A stretch of 64,000 nucleotides of DNA from Cynocephalus volans (GCF_027409185.1 NC_084462.1:21923577-21987576); one strand, 5' to 3'; positions 35,701-44,929 are shown, numbered from the stretch's first letter. Notes: a model not told the origin generated them from the letters alone. Program-made: numbers and translations.

Positions 35701-36286
35701 TCCCCACACCACTTCATCACGAGCCAGCATATCAGCATCGTCCCATGGGCAGAGTTGTCATCAGCCACTGAACTCTGAGAGGGACAGGCAGTGGAGGGCA
35801 CACTAGGTCCTGAGCTCCTGGAAACCACCTGGAGCCCAACTTGTGCAGACCTGGCCAGCCTGCTTTGGTGAGGACACAACAGAAGCTCCAGCCCCGAAGC
35901 CCCTGGATGTTACACAATGTGGATCTTAACTAAAACAAAGGAAATGTTTGCAGGAATTGGTGGGGAACCTGAGACCTCTATTTCCCTGCTGAAGTTCATC
36001 ATTTTAACCGATAACCCAGCAAACCAACCAACTTGGCAACTCCAAACACACGTGGCACTACCTGATTCTCATAGGCCTCCTCTCGGCAGCGGATGGGGAC
36101 ATCGCTGGAACACACATACACGTAGACCTGGTTGTCGCAGGCAATGCCCCAGCAGCACTGCGTGGCTGCGCTGACCCGCCTGAACTCCAGCTGGGTGTCC
36201 CTGCACAGCTCCCAGTACTGGCCGGCAGTGGACAGGGTGTGCACTCTCCCGAAGAGGTCCACTGCCCACAGCGCCGATCTGGGCAT
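9881..36286 (-). CDS. TECPR1: Tectonin beta-propeller repeat-containing protein 1 (24 coding exons)
   Basis: Spliced coding exons, listed 5' to 3': 36062-36286, 35352-35534, 34980-35102, 34066-34191, 31377-31551, 31160-31260, 29916-30017, 28399-28544, 25186-25688, 24586-24731, 23495-23650, 22750-22899, 22498-22655, 21010-21137, 19899-20001, 15135-15231, 14931-15010, 13769-13825, 13099-13279, 12391-12526, 11541-11633, 10424-10530, 10181-10300, 9881-9997. They sum to 3513 nt (1170 residues; human about 1165), and every junction keeps phase with an AG acceptor. All donors are GT except one GC. Order: N-terminal DysF (about 65-177), tectonin repeats (about 209-390), a Ser/Pro-rich linker, the ATG5-binding region (about 566-610), PH domain (about 611-717), more tectonin repeats, a second DysF (about 820-930) and C-terminal repeats. 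The family tethers autophagosomes to lysosomes, binds ATG12-ATG5 and phosphoinositides, and conjugates LC3 at sphingomyelin-exposing damaged lysosomes. No disabling change is visible. Confidence 0.97.
10181..10300 (-). CDS. TECPR1: TECPR1 exon 24, residues 1093-1132
   Basis: [18 protein letters not shown] ... WDYGIG, last repeat; donor GTAAGC. Confidence 0.95.
10424..10530 (-). CDS. TECPR1: TECPR1 exon 23, residues 1057-1092
   Basis: [18 protein letters not shown], tectonin repeat, ending GPLDQ before GTGCGG. Confidence 0.95.
11541..11633 (-). CDS. TECPR1: TECPR1 exon 22, residues 1026-1057 (GC donor)
   Basis: [18 protein letters not shown] and [10 protein letters not shown]. The exon ends AATG and is followed by GCAAGT. 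Only this GC donor keeps the Gly codon and the frame with exon 23. Confidence 0.92.
12391..12526 (-). CDS. TECPR1: TECPR1 exon 21, residues 981-1026
   Basis: Tectonin repeat: [13 protein letters not shown] and [16 protein letters not shown]. Confidence 0.95.
13099..13279 (-). CDS. TECPR1: TECPR1 exon 20, residues 920-980
   Basis: [16 protein letters not shown], then a tectonin repeat ([19 protein letters not shown]). Confidence 0.95.
13769..13825 (-). CDS. TECPR1: TECPR1 exon 19, residues 901-920
   Basis: A 57-nt micro-exon encoding [18 protein letters not shown], the basic end of the second DysF domain. Acceptor TTACAG, donor GTGAGA. Confidence 0.93.
14931..15010 (-). CDS. TECPR1: TECPR1 exon 18, residues 875-901
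   Basis: [19 protein letters not shown], second DysF domain. The 5' end of this exon with its acceptor is duplicated in the upstream intron (15048-15082), where the AG is lost. Confidence 0.93.
15135..15231 (-). CDS. TECPR1: TECPR1 exon 17, residues 842-874
   Basis: [17 protein letters not shown] ... PSLQWTW, second DysF domain. Confidence 0.95.
15531..15960 (+). repeat. Ancient interspersed repeat, LTR-like
   Basis: The wording (…TTATTTGGAAATAGGGTC…, 'GTGGGCCCTAATCCAATATG') is typical of old mammalian LTR-type repeats found in introns. I do not assign a family. Confidence 0.5.
16967..17063 (-). mobile_element. tRNA-Ile SINE, shortened copy
   Basis: Minus-strand copy with an A tail (T run at 16967-16980). 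It is flanked by a 14-bp duplication CACAGATGGGATCT (16953-16966 and 17064-17077). Confidence 0.85.
17216..17387 (+). mobile_element. Dimeric tRNA-Ile SINE
   Basis: Two tRNA-Ile-like halves plus poly(A), with a 13-bp target duplication (17203-17215 and 17388-17400; one mismatch). Confidence 0.9.
17584..17926 (+). mobile_element. 5'-truncated L1 3' end with (CA)26 inside
   Basis: It begins with the L1 3' end motif (ACATGTTCTCACTTATTGGT) and finishes in an A-rich tail. A duplication of AAAAGGAGAAGGACT flanks it (ending 17583 and 17942). A pure CA microsatellite lies at 17671-17722. Confidence 0.7.
17671..17722. repeat. (CA)26 microsatellite
   Basis: Uninterrupted CA dinucleotide run inside the L1 tail; likely length-polymorphic. 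Confidence 0.95.
18190..19270 (+). mobile_element. Old L1 ORF2 fragment split by a hAT element
   Basis: 18190-18715 and 19075-19270 read as diverged L1 ORF2 sequence in the plus orientation ('CAAAATCCCAATGG', later 'GACTACATTTAAAAAG'). The gap between them is a hAT-Charlie-like DNA transposon. Confidence 0.5.
18716..19073 (+). mobile_element. hAT-Charlie-like non-autonomous DNA transposon
   Basis: The ends recall the Charlie signature (AATAAACTATGACCCCTGGG at the left, AGTTTGTTGACTGCTGTTC at the right). It has no transposase frame. Confidence 0.6.
19281..19376 (+). mobile_element. Internally deleted tRNA-Ile SINE
   Basis: The left-half head is joined directly to the right-half tail, giving a monomer-length product of a dimer. 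It sits in the 5' end of the next SINE, with AAAGT(T/C)AGGCTGGC duplicated. Confidence 0.75.
19381..19484 (+). mobile_element. Monomeric tRNA-Ile SINE
   Basis: GGCTGGTTGGCTCAGTTGG head and a GATCCCC…CCAGCCAGC end. This monomer type is closest to the parent tRNA. Confidence 0.75.
19899..20001 (-). CDS. TECPR1: TECPR1 exon 16, residues 808-842
   Basis: [11 protein letters not shown] linker and [12 protein letters not shown], the start of the second DysF domain. The YENQRWNP motif also spans the exon 2/3 junction of the N-terminal copy. Confidence 0.95.
20260..20400 (-). repeat. MIR fragment
   Basis: Antisense MIR core ('AATTTCCTTACTTGTAAAATGG'). Confidence 0.55.
20702..20760. repeat. 31-bp tandem duplication in TECPR1 intron
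   Basis: AGAGTCTTCAAGACCCTCAG occurs at 20702 and 20733 with near-identical flanks. Confidence 0.8.
21010..21137 (-). CDS. TECPR1: TECPR1 exon 15, residues 765-808
   Basis: Tectonin repeat [18 protein letters not shown] and [20 protein letters not shown]. Confidence 0.95.
22498..22655 (-). CDS. TECPR1: TECPR1 exon 14, residues 713-765
   Basis: [14 protein letters not shown] closes the PH domain; [15 protein letters not shown] begins a tectonin repeat. The donor splits the Met codon. Confidence 0.95.
22750..22899 (-). CDS. TECPR1: TECPR1 exon 13, residues 663-712
   Basis: PH domain core (YIHVFLNEV ... [15 protein letters not shown]) ending in the C-terminal helix (TEQDLNDW). Confidence 0.95.
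23495..23650 (-). CDS. TECPR1: TECPR1 exon 12, residues 611-662
   Basis: First part of the PH domain ([20 protein letters not shown]). Phase 0, 52 codons. Confidence 0.95.
23930..24050 (+). repeat. MIR fragment
   Basis: MIR core 'GGGGAAACTGAGGCTCAG' followed by 'AGTGACACAGAGTGAGTCA'. Confidence 0.65.
24586..24731 (-). CDS. TECPR1: TECPR1 exon 11, residues 562-610
   Basis: It encodes the region corresponding to the ATG12-ATG5 interaction region ([19 protein letters not shown]), predicted helical. Confidence 0.95.
25186..25688 (-). CDS. TECPR1: TECPR1 exon 10, residues 394-562
   Basis: The largest exon (503 nt). It encodes the low-complexity linker rich in Ser, Pro, Gly and acidic residues, then PWTNIDLKE and [10 protein letters not shown]. 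It is the fastest-diverging part of the protein, as expected for a linker. Confidence 0.95.
26200..27360 (-). mobile_element. L1M-type LINE fragment (antisense) with SINE insertion
   Basis: About 0.95 kb of old L1 ORF2/3' sequence in minus orientation. Landmarks are 'CATATATCTTGGATACTAGAC'-like text near 26890 and 'TTTTGATGAAGTCCACTTTA' near 27236. A SINE at 27002-27219 splits it. It lies in the intron before TECPR1 exon 10. All frames are broken. Confidence 0.75.
27002..27219 (-). mobile_element. Dimeric tRNA-Ile SINE with expanded tail
   Basis: Full dimer in minus orientation, flanked by CACAAAATTT (26992-27001 and 27220-27229). Its A tail has become a TTAA/TTAC tetranucleotide array (about 27020-27073). 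Confidence 0.88.
28399..28544 (-). CDS. TECPR1: TECPR1 exon 9, residues 346-394
   Basis: [16 protein letters not shown], the last repeat of the N-terminal propeller, then a serine-rich start of the linker. Donor GTAACC. Confidence 0.93.
28810..28913 (+). mobile_element. Monomeric tRNA-Ile SINE
   Basis: GGCTGGCCAGTTATTCAGTT head, intact B box (GGTTCGATCCCC) and an A-rich tail, in the TECPR1 intron after exon 8. Confidence 0.8.
29916..30017 (-). CDS. TECPR1: TECPR1 exon 8, residues 312-345
   Basis: [17 protein letters not shown], a tectonin repeat, ending NDQ before GTGTGT. Confidence 0.95.
30779..30815 (+). repeat. 3' fragment of a monomeric tRNA-Ile SINE
   Basis: Only the B-box end (GATCCCCATACTGGCCAGCC) and a degenerate A-rich/ATC-rich tail remain. 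Confidence 0.5.
31160..31260 (-). CDS. TECPR1: TECPR1 exon 7, residues 278-311
   Basis: Tectonin repeat continuing with SSWSIVEPP and [10 protein letters not shown]; donor GTAAGA. Confidence 0.95.
31377..31551 (-). CDS. TECPR1: TECPR1 exon 6, residues 220-277
   Basis: Tectonin repeat: [14 protein letters not shown] ... WSLVDTP ... [16 protein letters not shown]. Ends with one base of the next codon. Confidence 0.95.
32544..33323 (+). mobile_element. 5'-truncated L1 3' UTR with a triplicated 80-bp module
   Basis: The 3' part ends '…AATCAATTTTGATTCAATAA' and an A/T tail, with a G-rich tract at 33125-33160 as in L1 3' UTRs. A 12-13-bp duplication (ACAACCTGCTTT / ACAACCCTGCTTT) flanks it. It lies in the intron between exons 5 and 6. 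Confidence 0.65.
32555..32795 (+). repeat. 80-bp tandem repeat, three copies
   Basis: GGGACCC anchors occur at 32563, 32643 and 32723, and each unit carries CCACAACCAGGCACACTG. Unit spacing is exactly 80 bp. It sits inside the L1 3' UTR. Confidence 0.85.
33527..33672. repeat. (CCAT/CCAC)n simple repeat
   Basis: Imperfect tetranucleotide array of CATC and CACC units in the TECPR1 intron. Confidence 0.9.
34066..34191 (-). CDS. TECPR1: TECPR1 exon 5, residues 178-219
   Basis: It opens [16 protein letters not shown] after TTTCAG and ends VSLQGK before GTAAGG, entering the first tectonin repeat. It is too fragmented to stand out as a long ORF and was found by splicing. Confidence 0.93.
34980..35102 (-). 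CDS. TECPR1: TECPR1 exon 4, residues 137-177
   Basis: Second half of the N-terminal DysF domain ([13 protein letters not shown], then the basic [12 protein letters not shown]). DysF of TECPR1 is the reported sphingomyelin-binding module. Confidence 0.95.
35352..35534 (-). CDS. TECPR1: TECPR1 exon 3, residues 76-136
   Basis: The exon begins RWNP and ends at EPTEKG. It carries the first half of the N-terminal DysF domain ([15 protein letters not shown]). Phase 0 at both ends. Confidence 0.95.
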
Positions 36287-36297
36287 GGCGGCAGTGG
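36062..36297 (-). CDS. TECPR1: TECPR1 exon 2 (start codon), residues 1-75
   Basis: The acceptor is CTCCAG before 36297. The ATG at 36284-36286 follows 11 nt of 5' UTR ([16 protein letters not shown]). It encodes the first tectonin-like strand set and ends at ENQ before GTAGTG. Confidence 0.95.
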
Positions 36298-37799
36298 CTG
36301 GAGGAAAACTGGTGACAGGAGGGTGAGGGTCAGTGTCCTGGCTTCCAGCCCAGGGACGATTAGGGCCAGGTGGGCCCTGGGAACTCTCTGCTGTGACCAT
36401 CTCATGCCACAGGAGGCAGAATGAGGTCCAAAGAGGGGAGTGAGTGGTCACACCACAGATGAGAAGCCCAGCCTGGCTTCTGGGCCAGGATTCCTTTTTC
36501 TGTCTTTGCCTTTCCTTCCGTCTAATTACGAGGATGCTTTCCAAACACGCAGAAAAGTACAGGGGAAAAAAGTAACATCCAGTGCCCACCTCCTCAAATT
36601 TCATGAACATTATTATTCTGTTATATTTCCTTCAGATGTTTCTTTTCAAAAGAATAAATAAAAGCTTACAGATTTAGTCAAATCTCAAAATACACAACCA
36701 TCCGAGTGCCTCCCCAGGGGGCCCTTCCTCACAGTGGACATGTCCCCTCCTCTATGCTGGTCCCACCATGACATTCCTATCTGGGCTTGGTGAGGGCATC
36801 CACACGGGCCTGGCATGCTGGACAGAGCCTTGCATGGTCCTATGGGGGCCATGAGACCATGTGAATTAAGGACGTAGGGTTTGCTCTTCATCCTCCCTGG
36901 ATGACTGCCTCCCTCTCTTCCCCAGTTCCTCCTTCTGCTGTTCCCCACTCCTTCCCTTTTTCTCTCCTCTTTCTGTGCGCTTTGCAGGGCTGTCCAAGGC
37001 TATTGCTCAGCTCTGCCACTGACCACCCCCCATGCCCAGGGCTGACAGAGCTGCTGCTCCCTGGCTTCTGGTAGGAACAAGCTTCCCACCATGGCAGGGC
37101 CACATGGCCAGACCCAAGGCAGGCAAACGCAGAGCGACTGGATGAGGATAGCAGAGAAATCACAGTGAAAAGCTCTGCCTGACAGGGCTGCTCCCAGATT
37201 CAATAAGGGAACACGGCCCTGGGGCCAGGAGAGAGGAAAGAGCCTGAAGACAAGGACAAGGCCAGTCTGATTCGGAAAGTGGATGTACTAGGAGACACAC
37301 AGTTTATTTAGGTGCCTCAAGGCTGGGGCCAGGCTGTTCTGTTCTTGCAGCCTGCCAGAGGCGTGTGGGCGCTTCAGAGGGTGCGGTGATTGCAATGACA
37401 CTCGTGAGATGGAATACATCTGAAACAGAGCATCTGCCATGGGCAAAACAGGCTCTTTAGGAACAAACATCAAGAAGAAAGAGTGCAGACTGAGAAAGAA
37501 GTAACTGAGGAGATAAGGAATAGGAAGATGGAAAGTGGAACAGGAGCCAAGCTTTGAGACACACCCATCACAGAAAGGGGTGACAGGAGGAAGATGACCA
37601 GCAGAACAGAGCAAGCCCAGGGAGAAAGAGCCCTTCACAGAACTGCTGACCTCCTCAACCCCAGGGGCACCAATGCCCGTCAAACATACAGATCCAGAAA
37701 TCCGAACACCAGACTTCTGGAGCCATTTGAATACTCATGTCTGCATCCAGCAACCCCTGCACTCTTCCCTAGTCAGGCCTGAGGGTCCCTCTGGCATCT

Positions 37800-38045
37800 T
37801 CACAGTGACTAAGAGTGTCCTGAGCTGCCTGGACCCAGACTGCCAGAATTCCTGGTTCCACCACTCTCTAGTACCACCAAAAGCAAACTACCCTCTCTGT
37901 GCCTTGATTTCCTAATCTGTAAAAGGCAGAAAGGAAGAGTGACCTACTTACCTTATGAGAATTAAATAATGCAGGCACAGGGCTTACAGTAAACAGTGCT
38001 CAGCACCCAGCAAGAATTTGATGAGTGTTATCAATGTCATTTTAT
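37800..38045 (-). repeat. MIR fragment
   Basis: Antisense MIR: 'TTCCTAATCTGTAAAA' and 'GGGCTTACAGTAAACAGTGC'. Confidence 0.6.
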
Positions 38046-39739
38046 TACTTGGCATTTGCTTCCACAAACTTCTCTTCCATCTCTTAAAAAAAAAAAAAAA
38101 AAAAAATCAAGTCCTTTTCTGATCAGCCTGTGTCTTAGGCCTCTTCAATCCTCGTGAGTGTTCTGCACACAGTGGGTATTCAACCAATGTTCAAGGATAA
38201 TCATACCACCTACCTCCAACGCACTGCCAACTCCCTGAGTTAAGACATAAATACTGCTCCAGGGAAGCCAAATGCCATAAATTACATAAAAAGTAAGGTC
38301 ACAATTGGTGGATATGTGATAAAGCAAGTATAGTGTAGTGTCAATAGTAGAATCTAGGTGGTGGGTATGTGGATGTTCACTGTATAATTCTTTCAAATAT
38401 ACAGCCGTATGTTTGAAAATCTTCATCGTAAAATGTTGGTAAAAAAGAGATTTTAAAACATGTTGGTTTCTGTGCTGTCATTTTAATATAAATTAGTCTT
38501 GAAAGAGAGCTCACAATTCACTGTAGAAGCAACCAGTTAAGTCAGGCTCAGTCTGCAGGCTGAGCTCAATGAGTGGAGTCTTTGATTTGTATTTGATACA
38601 CTTTCCTTCAGAGAAATGACTAAGCAGTAATTTCCTTATAGACATAATTGTGTCTTCAGGGCAGTTAATGGAAAAAGACTGCTCTGGAGAAAGGATGGGG
38701 TGGGAGTTGTGTTTACAAACTTGCTTCAAAGCGGAGACCCAGGCACTAGTCACTTCCCAGCTAAAAGTGAAACAGGGTAAATGTGCTTGGTCAGCCACCT
38801 CCTTTCTGCCTCTGCCAGGATGCTAACCCCAACTCCTCACATGCCACTTCCTGCCTGTGAGCTGATCAGGCAACCTGTTCAGGGTCACAGAGTCACTGGA
38901 TCACTGCATCAGGGGACACTTGAAAAGAGGGCTGGAGGATGAAGTCTCATGATTCCGGGATTCTGGGATTTCTTTGTTTTGTAGGGGTGAAGGGATGCAG
39001 GAAACAGCTTGCATGTAAACAACCTCTAATTCACCAAGAACTTCTGTGAGATAGTCGGACCTTCAGTCATTCCGCTAAGAAAGCCTGCTCACCACCTTCA
39101 AAGCCATCGGCTTTTCTGCATTAGTTTACTCACAGATCCCTTCAGAGACCAAAGGTGCCCAAGGAAAGGGAGAGCAGATGTGGTAGAGGAGGGATGCAGT
39201 ACCAGGGAAGCTCCCCAAGCATTTACTTCTTCTGAGTCTGCCTTAGAAACCCTTCTTGAAAAGATTCTTGCTTGTTTTTCTATTACACCGTACTCCCACC
39301 CAGTGTGCAAGCACAGACAGCACTGCCTACTAAGGTAGCTCGCTGGCTGCCAAGTACAGGGGCTGTTCAAAAGCGACAGACACCAGAGTCCAAAGAGGTG
39401 GGAGGAAGCAGCAGAACTTGCACGGTAGTTGAGTCCCTCGTGAAGAATAGGGTCTGCCCAGCCCCACCGGCCAGGAGGTGGCCTGAGTCGGCCTGGCTTT
39501 CATCCCAGTTCCGTGCACTCAGGCGACAGGTGGGCCAGCGGCACTGTCACCAGTAGCATATGTCGGAGCGCAGGGCCCTGACCATCTGCCCGTGCTAATC
39601 CCACGACAAGCAGATTTGCTTCCACCGCTGCCCAGGAAGAACGCCAGACAGGCCCCTTACAGCTCGAATCTCTAAAACCGCTGGGCTCCAGCGACCCGCT
39701 TCTCAAATCAGTCCAGTCCAAAGGCTGGAGTAGGGGTGT

Positions 39740-40360
39740 CACCTGAATCCGGCAGCTGCGCAGCCCTGTCTGCGTTCCGGGGCTGTGGTCAGGGGGCGGA
39801 GGCAGCGCCTTCCAGGTGTGCAGGAAAGAGCACAGCCCATTCCTCCCTCGCTCCCTCCCTGCGAGTGTCCGGGCAAACGCAGCTGCTGCCCCCGCTGCCC
39901 AACCTTTCCGGCGGTCCGGGGCGCCCGTCCCGCGGCCCCGCCCGCCGCCGCAGAGGGGACGCATCGCTGCACTCACCAGGGCTGGCGCCCGCGGGGTTGG
40001 CTTGCGGTGGCTGCTCCTCAGCGGCCGGGCGAGCGAAGCGGCCCTCCCCCGCCGAGGGCGAGGGGGCGGGCCGGAAGCGGCAGTCAGGCCCGCTCCCATT
40101 GGCCAGCCTCGCCGTGACGCTTGTCCGCCTGGGGCGGGCGATTGGCTGCAGCTTAGTGCGTCTGCGCCCACTTCGGGGTCGCGGCGGGGTCGCGCTCCTC
40201 ACCACATCCGGCCGCGCCGGCTCAGTACTTCTAGTCGTGTAGAGCGAGCACCTGGTGTGCTCTGTGGCACGAAACCGATCCGCAGACTTCTCGCAGCCCC
40301 CCAGGACCGGCCCGCAGGAGCGGAGCAGGCAGTGTGGACGCGGGCCCGCAGGCTAGGAGA
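39740..40360 (-). promoter_or_regulatory. TECPR1: TECPR1 CpG-island promoter and non-coding exon 1
   Basis: A dense CpG island spans this block. A consensus minus-strand donor (CCCTG|GTGAGT) has its junction at 39977/39976, so exon 1 ends at 39977; its 5' end is unresolved, probably 40050-40100. ATTGG on the plus strand near 40097 (a CCAAT box in one orientation) and several GGGCGG-type boxes are visible. The first intron then runs to the exon 2 acceptor at 36298. CpG islands like this often fire in both directions, but no divergent gene is seen. Confidence 0.7.
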
Positions 40361-40639
40361 GGGGGCGGGCCGGGATGGTGCCTGGGTGCGGCGCTGCGGT
40401 GATCTGCGTGGGGAGCTCGGCCTGGGGCTTGTAGAGCAGACGCGAAACGGGTGTCTCGGTGCTTTCCCTCGAGCTGAAACGTAGCCCTCGAGCACACAAA
40501 CTTAAAGCTTTCATCTTCTTGGGAGAAATCTTGGGAACATGTGATTTTGTGATTGTAGCATGGTGAAGTGTCAATAACGGGTCACTGTGTCAAACTCTTT
40601 ACGTTGCTGGTACAGAAAATCTCGCTCAAGCTTACATAA

Positions 40640-40850
40640 TAATACCAGTAATATGTGAGTGTTCGCTGGATACCAGGCACCGATGTAAGGGCTTTACACG
40701 TACCTTATCATTTTATCCTCCCATTTTAATCTAAAAAGGCAGCTGCTGGTGGTCTTCCCACTTTACAGAGGAGACACAGGCTCAGAGGTTGAGTGACTCA
40801 TACCGTAAGTGATGGAGTTGGGATTTGAACCTACTGCACCTGGCCTGGGA
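40640..40850 (+). repeat. MIR
   Basis: Near-complete MIR: 'TACCAGGCACCGATGTAAGG', 'CACTTTACAGAGGAGACACA', 'GGGATTTGAACCTACT'. Confidence 0.8.
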
Positions 40851-41386
40851 GAGAAGTGGCAAGGTCAGGATAGAGAAAGGAGAAAAAGGAGGGATGTCTG
40901 ATGAAAGGCCAGGCAAAACATGACACAGAGGCTAAAACAATGTCATCTGGATCTGGTCTCTCCTGGTCTAAGTTCTTGTTTCTTTCTGTGGATGCAGGTA
41001 GGCTTTACCCCGATCACCATGGCTAGGGAGGCCCTGCATGGGCCAATTCTAGTGGAAGAAAAATGAGAAGCCTCCTGTAAACCCTGGATGGCTTTGTGGA
41101 GTCCTGTGTGTATTCTTGACCCTATCTTGCACCTGAGAGATTGGCATTTGTGGTCTTAGTTTGGAGATGTGGGCAGAGCCCACCCGAAGCACGAGAGCTC
41201 AGCGAGGCAAAGAGGATGGTTCTTCAGAAGCAAATGAGGGTACTGTTAGCAGAGAGAGTATGAGTGGCTTCTAGACTGCAGAAACATTAGTCTGGAGGCA
41301 GGGAGATCCGGATTCTGTTCTTTCTGTGACACTTTGTTGCCATTTCTTCTCTTTGGACTCAGTTTCCACATTAAAAAAGTCATTGA

Positions 41387-41553
41387 GGGGCTGGCCCGTG
41401 GCTCACTTGGGAGAATGTAGTGCTGATAACACTAAGGCCACAGGTTCAGATCCTTATATAGGGATGGCCGATTAGCTCACTTGGGAGAGTGTGGTGCTGA
41501 CAACACCAAGTCCAGGGTTAAGATCCCCTTACTGGTCATCTTAAAAAAAAAAA
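41387..41553 (+). mobile_element. Dimeric tRNA-Ile SINE
   Basis: Complete dimer with poly(A); 14-bp duplication AAAAAAGTCATTGA before (41373-41386) and after. Confidence 0.9.
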
Positions 41554-41869
41554 AAAAAAGTCATTGAATTAGAAGAGCTCTCCATGGTCCCTTGGAATCT
41601 TCATGTGCTATGACAGTTCAGTACCAGTTTTCCTAAATTCACAGTCTAATACAACAGACCTGCGGATGCATTCCTCCCCCAGTTCTTTCAGTCTTTGCAG
41701 AGCTGGCTTTCTTCAGTTGTCTGGAGGTCTGTGTTTTTGTGCCTATACCAGAAGTGATAATCCTCATTCCCATTTCTGCTTTATTATTTTAACCTCTTTC
41801 ATTTCTTGTTTCGCCTCTATCCTAACCTTGCCACTTCTCTTTCAGGCCAGTGGATTTAAATCCCCGCTT

Positions 41870-42025
41870 CATCACTCTTCACTGTGAGTTACTCTACCTC
41901 TGAGACTATGTCCTTGTCTTAAATGGGAATAACACCCCCACTTGCCTCTTTGGGTTTTTGGGAGGATGAAGTGAGAAAGTACATGTAAAGCACTTACATG
42001 CCCGACACCCATTATATTACTACTA
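41870..42025 (-). repeat. MIR fragment
   Basis: Antisense MIR: 'CTTGTCTTAAATGGGAATAA' and 'GTACATGTAAAGCACTTAC'. Confidence 0.55.
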
Positions 42026-42389
42026 CTAGTAATATATACTCTGATAATTTGAGTTCAGGGCACTTGCCGTTTGGATCACTGCTCACTGCTTAGTGAGGGT
42101 TTCAGAAATGCTTTAGAAACAACACTGAGTTCAGCATGATCGTACATAATTGATAGAGGGCTGCTTTCCAGATAGCAGACATTACTATATACTGGTGTTT
42201 GGGACAGGGAGGGATGGCTGGACTGCGGTGAGGCTGGGCTGACTAGGCCCCCTCAGTGGTGGTTGCCCTTCAGCCACAGGAGAGAGCTCAGGATCTTCCG
42301 ATGGCCTTCCCACCCCACCTTCCTTGGTAGCCTCATTTCTTCTGCAGCTCCCATGAGTCTTTAAGCCCTGCTTTGGAAGAACTCACTAC

Positions 42390-42720
42390 TGTGGCCCTTC
42401 CCCACACGCAGCCCCCAGTGTCCCAGATGTCCTACCCACTTTCCTTCTTCCCTTGTCCATTCTCATTCAGCCTTCAAGTCTCAGGTGAAGAGACTTCAAC
42501 TCTTACTGAAGCCAAGGGAAAGTAGGTGTAGGCTTTGCTGCCCTCATGCTTTGTACAGTCTCCACACATGTTGTATTGTAATTGTTTATTTTACCATCTG
42601 TCTCCCTAACTGTACTGTGAGATCTTTGAGGGAGTGACTTTTTCACTCATATTGGAATTTCTAGAGATTAATAATTGCCTAATACATAATAGGAACTCAA
42701 TTTATATTAAGGAATGAATA
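42390..42720 (+). repeat. LINE2 3' end
   Basis: Typical L2 tail: 'CTTCAAGTCTCAGGTGAAG', 'CTGTACTGTGAGATCTTTGA', 'CTAATACATAATAGGAACTC'. Confidence 0.7.
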
Positions 42721-44815
42721 CCCTGTATCCTCCAGATAACCAGTAGGTCATGCATTGAAAAAATGTCGGAAGAGTCTCAGCAAAAAGGGCAGAGATTAGC
42801 AGAACTGGCCTGTCCATATCTGTCTTCCTCTCTGCACTTCATCCCCCTCCTCCACTAGCAATTTTTGTGGCTACCTTGGTCTTCTTCTAACACTACTTCT
42901 AGTAGCCTCTTTGATCTGGCCCCACATGGAGCCTCTGCATGTTAGGCCGAGGTGGAGGTCTTTCTGATGGCCTGTTTGTTAACCATTAGATTTTTTCTCT
43001 CTGTGGAAACTAGTATTTGCTGGGAGTAAACCTAATCACAGGTGATTCAGCATAGTTTTACTCAAGTTTTGCTTAAGGCCATTTCTCCTTCGTTGAGCAC
43101 ATGCTGTACCACTGCACTACATCTCCACTACAGCCATTCTTCCTTTGTAAAGCCAAAGATCCAATGTTTGGCAGTGAGCCTGGTACTCTTAAGGTGGGAC
43201 CCTGGGCAGCCCTGCTCCTTGGTCTCAGCTACCTACCCCTTCTTACCACTCAGACCAGCAGTGCCCAGCTCCCTGGGTGACCCACACTGTGCACAGCTCT
43301 TTCCTTTCCACTCTGCTAATTAAACTAGATCCAACACTTTCTTTCTTGTGACAATTAACGTGTTAGGTGAAGCAGCTAAAAATGTGGTGTTTCCTGCACA
43401 CCTGGCAGAGGAAAGCTCACAGAAATCATCTGCAGAGAAATGCACCTTGTAGTTTGTGTGCATGCCCAGATTCTTATATCTAAATACAGGCAACAGCTCT
43501 GCAGTGAAGAAGTGATGTTTTGTTTTAAAAAAAAAAAAAAAAATTGAAAACACAAACAAACAATAGGCCAAACCTGAAGTTAGTGATAGTCACTTATGCC
43601 AGAGGAAACTCAGTCCTCCACCTGATTATGCAAAGTCATGCAAACACAGCTGAATCAAGTGTTCATTCGACAAATATTTATGCATGCTTATTATGTGTTA
43701 TGTTCTATGATAACACTGTTGGGCATTCAAGTTGTCCAAGAGGCCTTTTCACCTGGAGCTGAAAAGGTTCAGTATGGGGAGAAAGTAATATATTAGAGAG
43801 CAGGAAAGACTACAGCCCACAGAGGTTTATTTGGTAAAAGCATTAAGGTTAATTAGGAGGTAAGTAGGATAAACTGGTAAGGTCAGTGGTAAAGTACAAG
43901 GGTCAGGACTAGACAAAGGAAAGCCCAAGTTAATTTGCTTAACAGAAACTACCCTCCAGGAAGCAAAATAAAACTTGCACTCATACCTTTGATTGAAGTC
44001 CCTAATGTTTATGTACTAGTAGGCATATGGGTCTCTGTATTTACAAGTGGCCTGGAAGCTTGCTTTATGCAATATTCCAGCTGACAGTAGTTTGAGGAGC
44101 TTCTAATGCTGGTAAAATCACACAGTATGTTCAAAACTAAAATATGATCTGTGTTAAACTTGTATGTCAAAAGAACATACCTGTATATTTTGATTCCAGA
44201 AATATAATTTGTCAAACAAACCAATTATTGTACCTAAAATGGTTTTCATTTTGTTTTACAATCATTCACACAAATGAATTTTATTTAGTGTCATTACCCT
44301 GCTCCAGGTTGAGGTTTCCCATCCCAAACCCCATCCATCAGCTATCTTTCCAGCACAGAAACGTAGCCTACTGACTTCTGTCACAAGCAGGATCTGCCCT
44401 CTGCAGGTGCTGCTGAAGCACTTCCTGGTCTCTGCTCTGCTGAGCCTCATGCAGCAATCTCAGGCAGGTAAGGCAGTGAGATCCATACCACCCAGCCAGC
44501 AGGTGGTAATCCACACCATTCCCTTATGCTTCTTTGTACCTCTCCAGAAGCAAGTAATCTACAATGGCCAGAATTAGAATTAGCAAAGAAGTCTACTAAC
44601 TTTTTCCCTCAAGAAGAAAAACTCAAGGAAATTTTACACTTTTGAGAGTAAAAGGGTGTGCTGACTGGTTGAGATGCTAAGACAGGAGGCATAAACATAG
44701 ACATATGGCCACTCTAATGACAGTTCTGAATGTGAAAGACAAACAAATCCTTTAAGAGATAATAAAGAAAATATTGTAAAGATCTTGAAATAAGAAAGGA
44801 TTCTTTAAAAAAAGC

Positions 44816-44927
44816 CTGGCTGGTTAGCTCAGTTGGTTAAAGTGCAGCCTTATAATACCAAGATCATGGGTTTGGATCCCCATACTGGCCAGCTGCCAAA
44901 AGATAAAAAATAAAAATATATATATAT
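44816..44927 (+). mobile_element. Monomeric tRNA-Ile SINE
   Basis: CTGGCTGGTTAGCTCAGTTG head, B box and a TA-rich tail. Confidence 0.8.
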
Positions 44928-44929
44928 AT

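Noticed and set aside
34874-35806. 310-codon plus-strand ORF
   Set aside because: It is antisense to TECPR1 exons 3 and 4, which have firm protein identity and splice sites.
39816-40484. 222-codon ORF in the CpG island
   Set aside because: Arg/Pro/Ala-rich open frame expected by chance at high GC. No start context or homology recognised.
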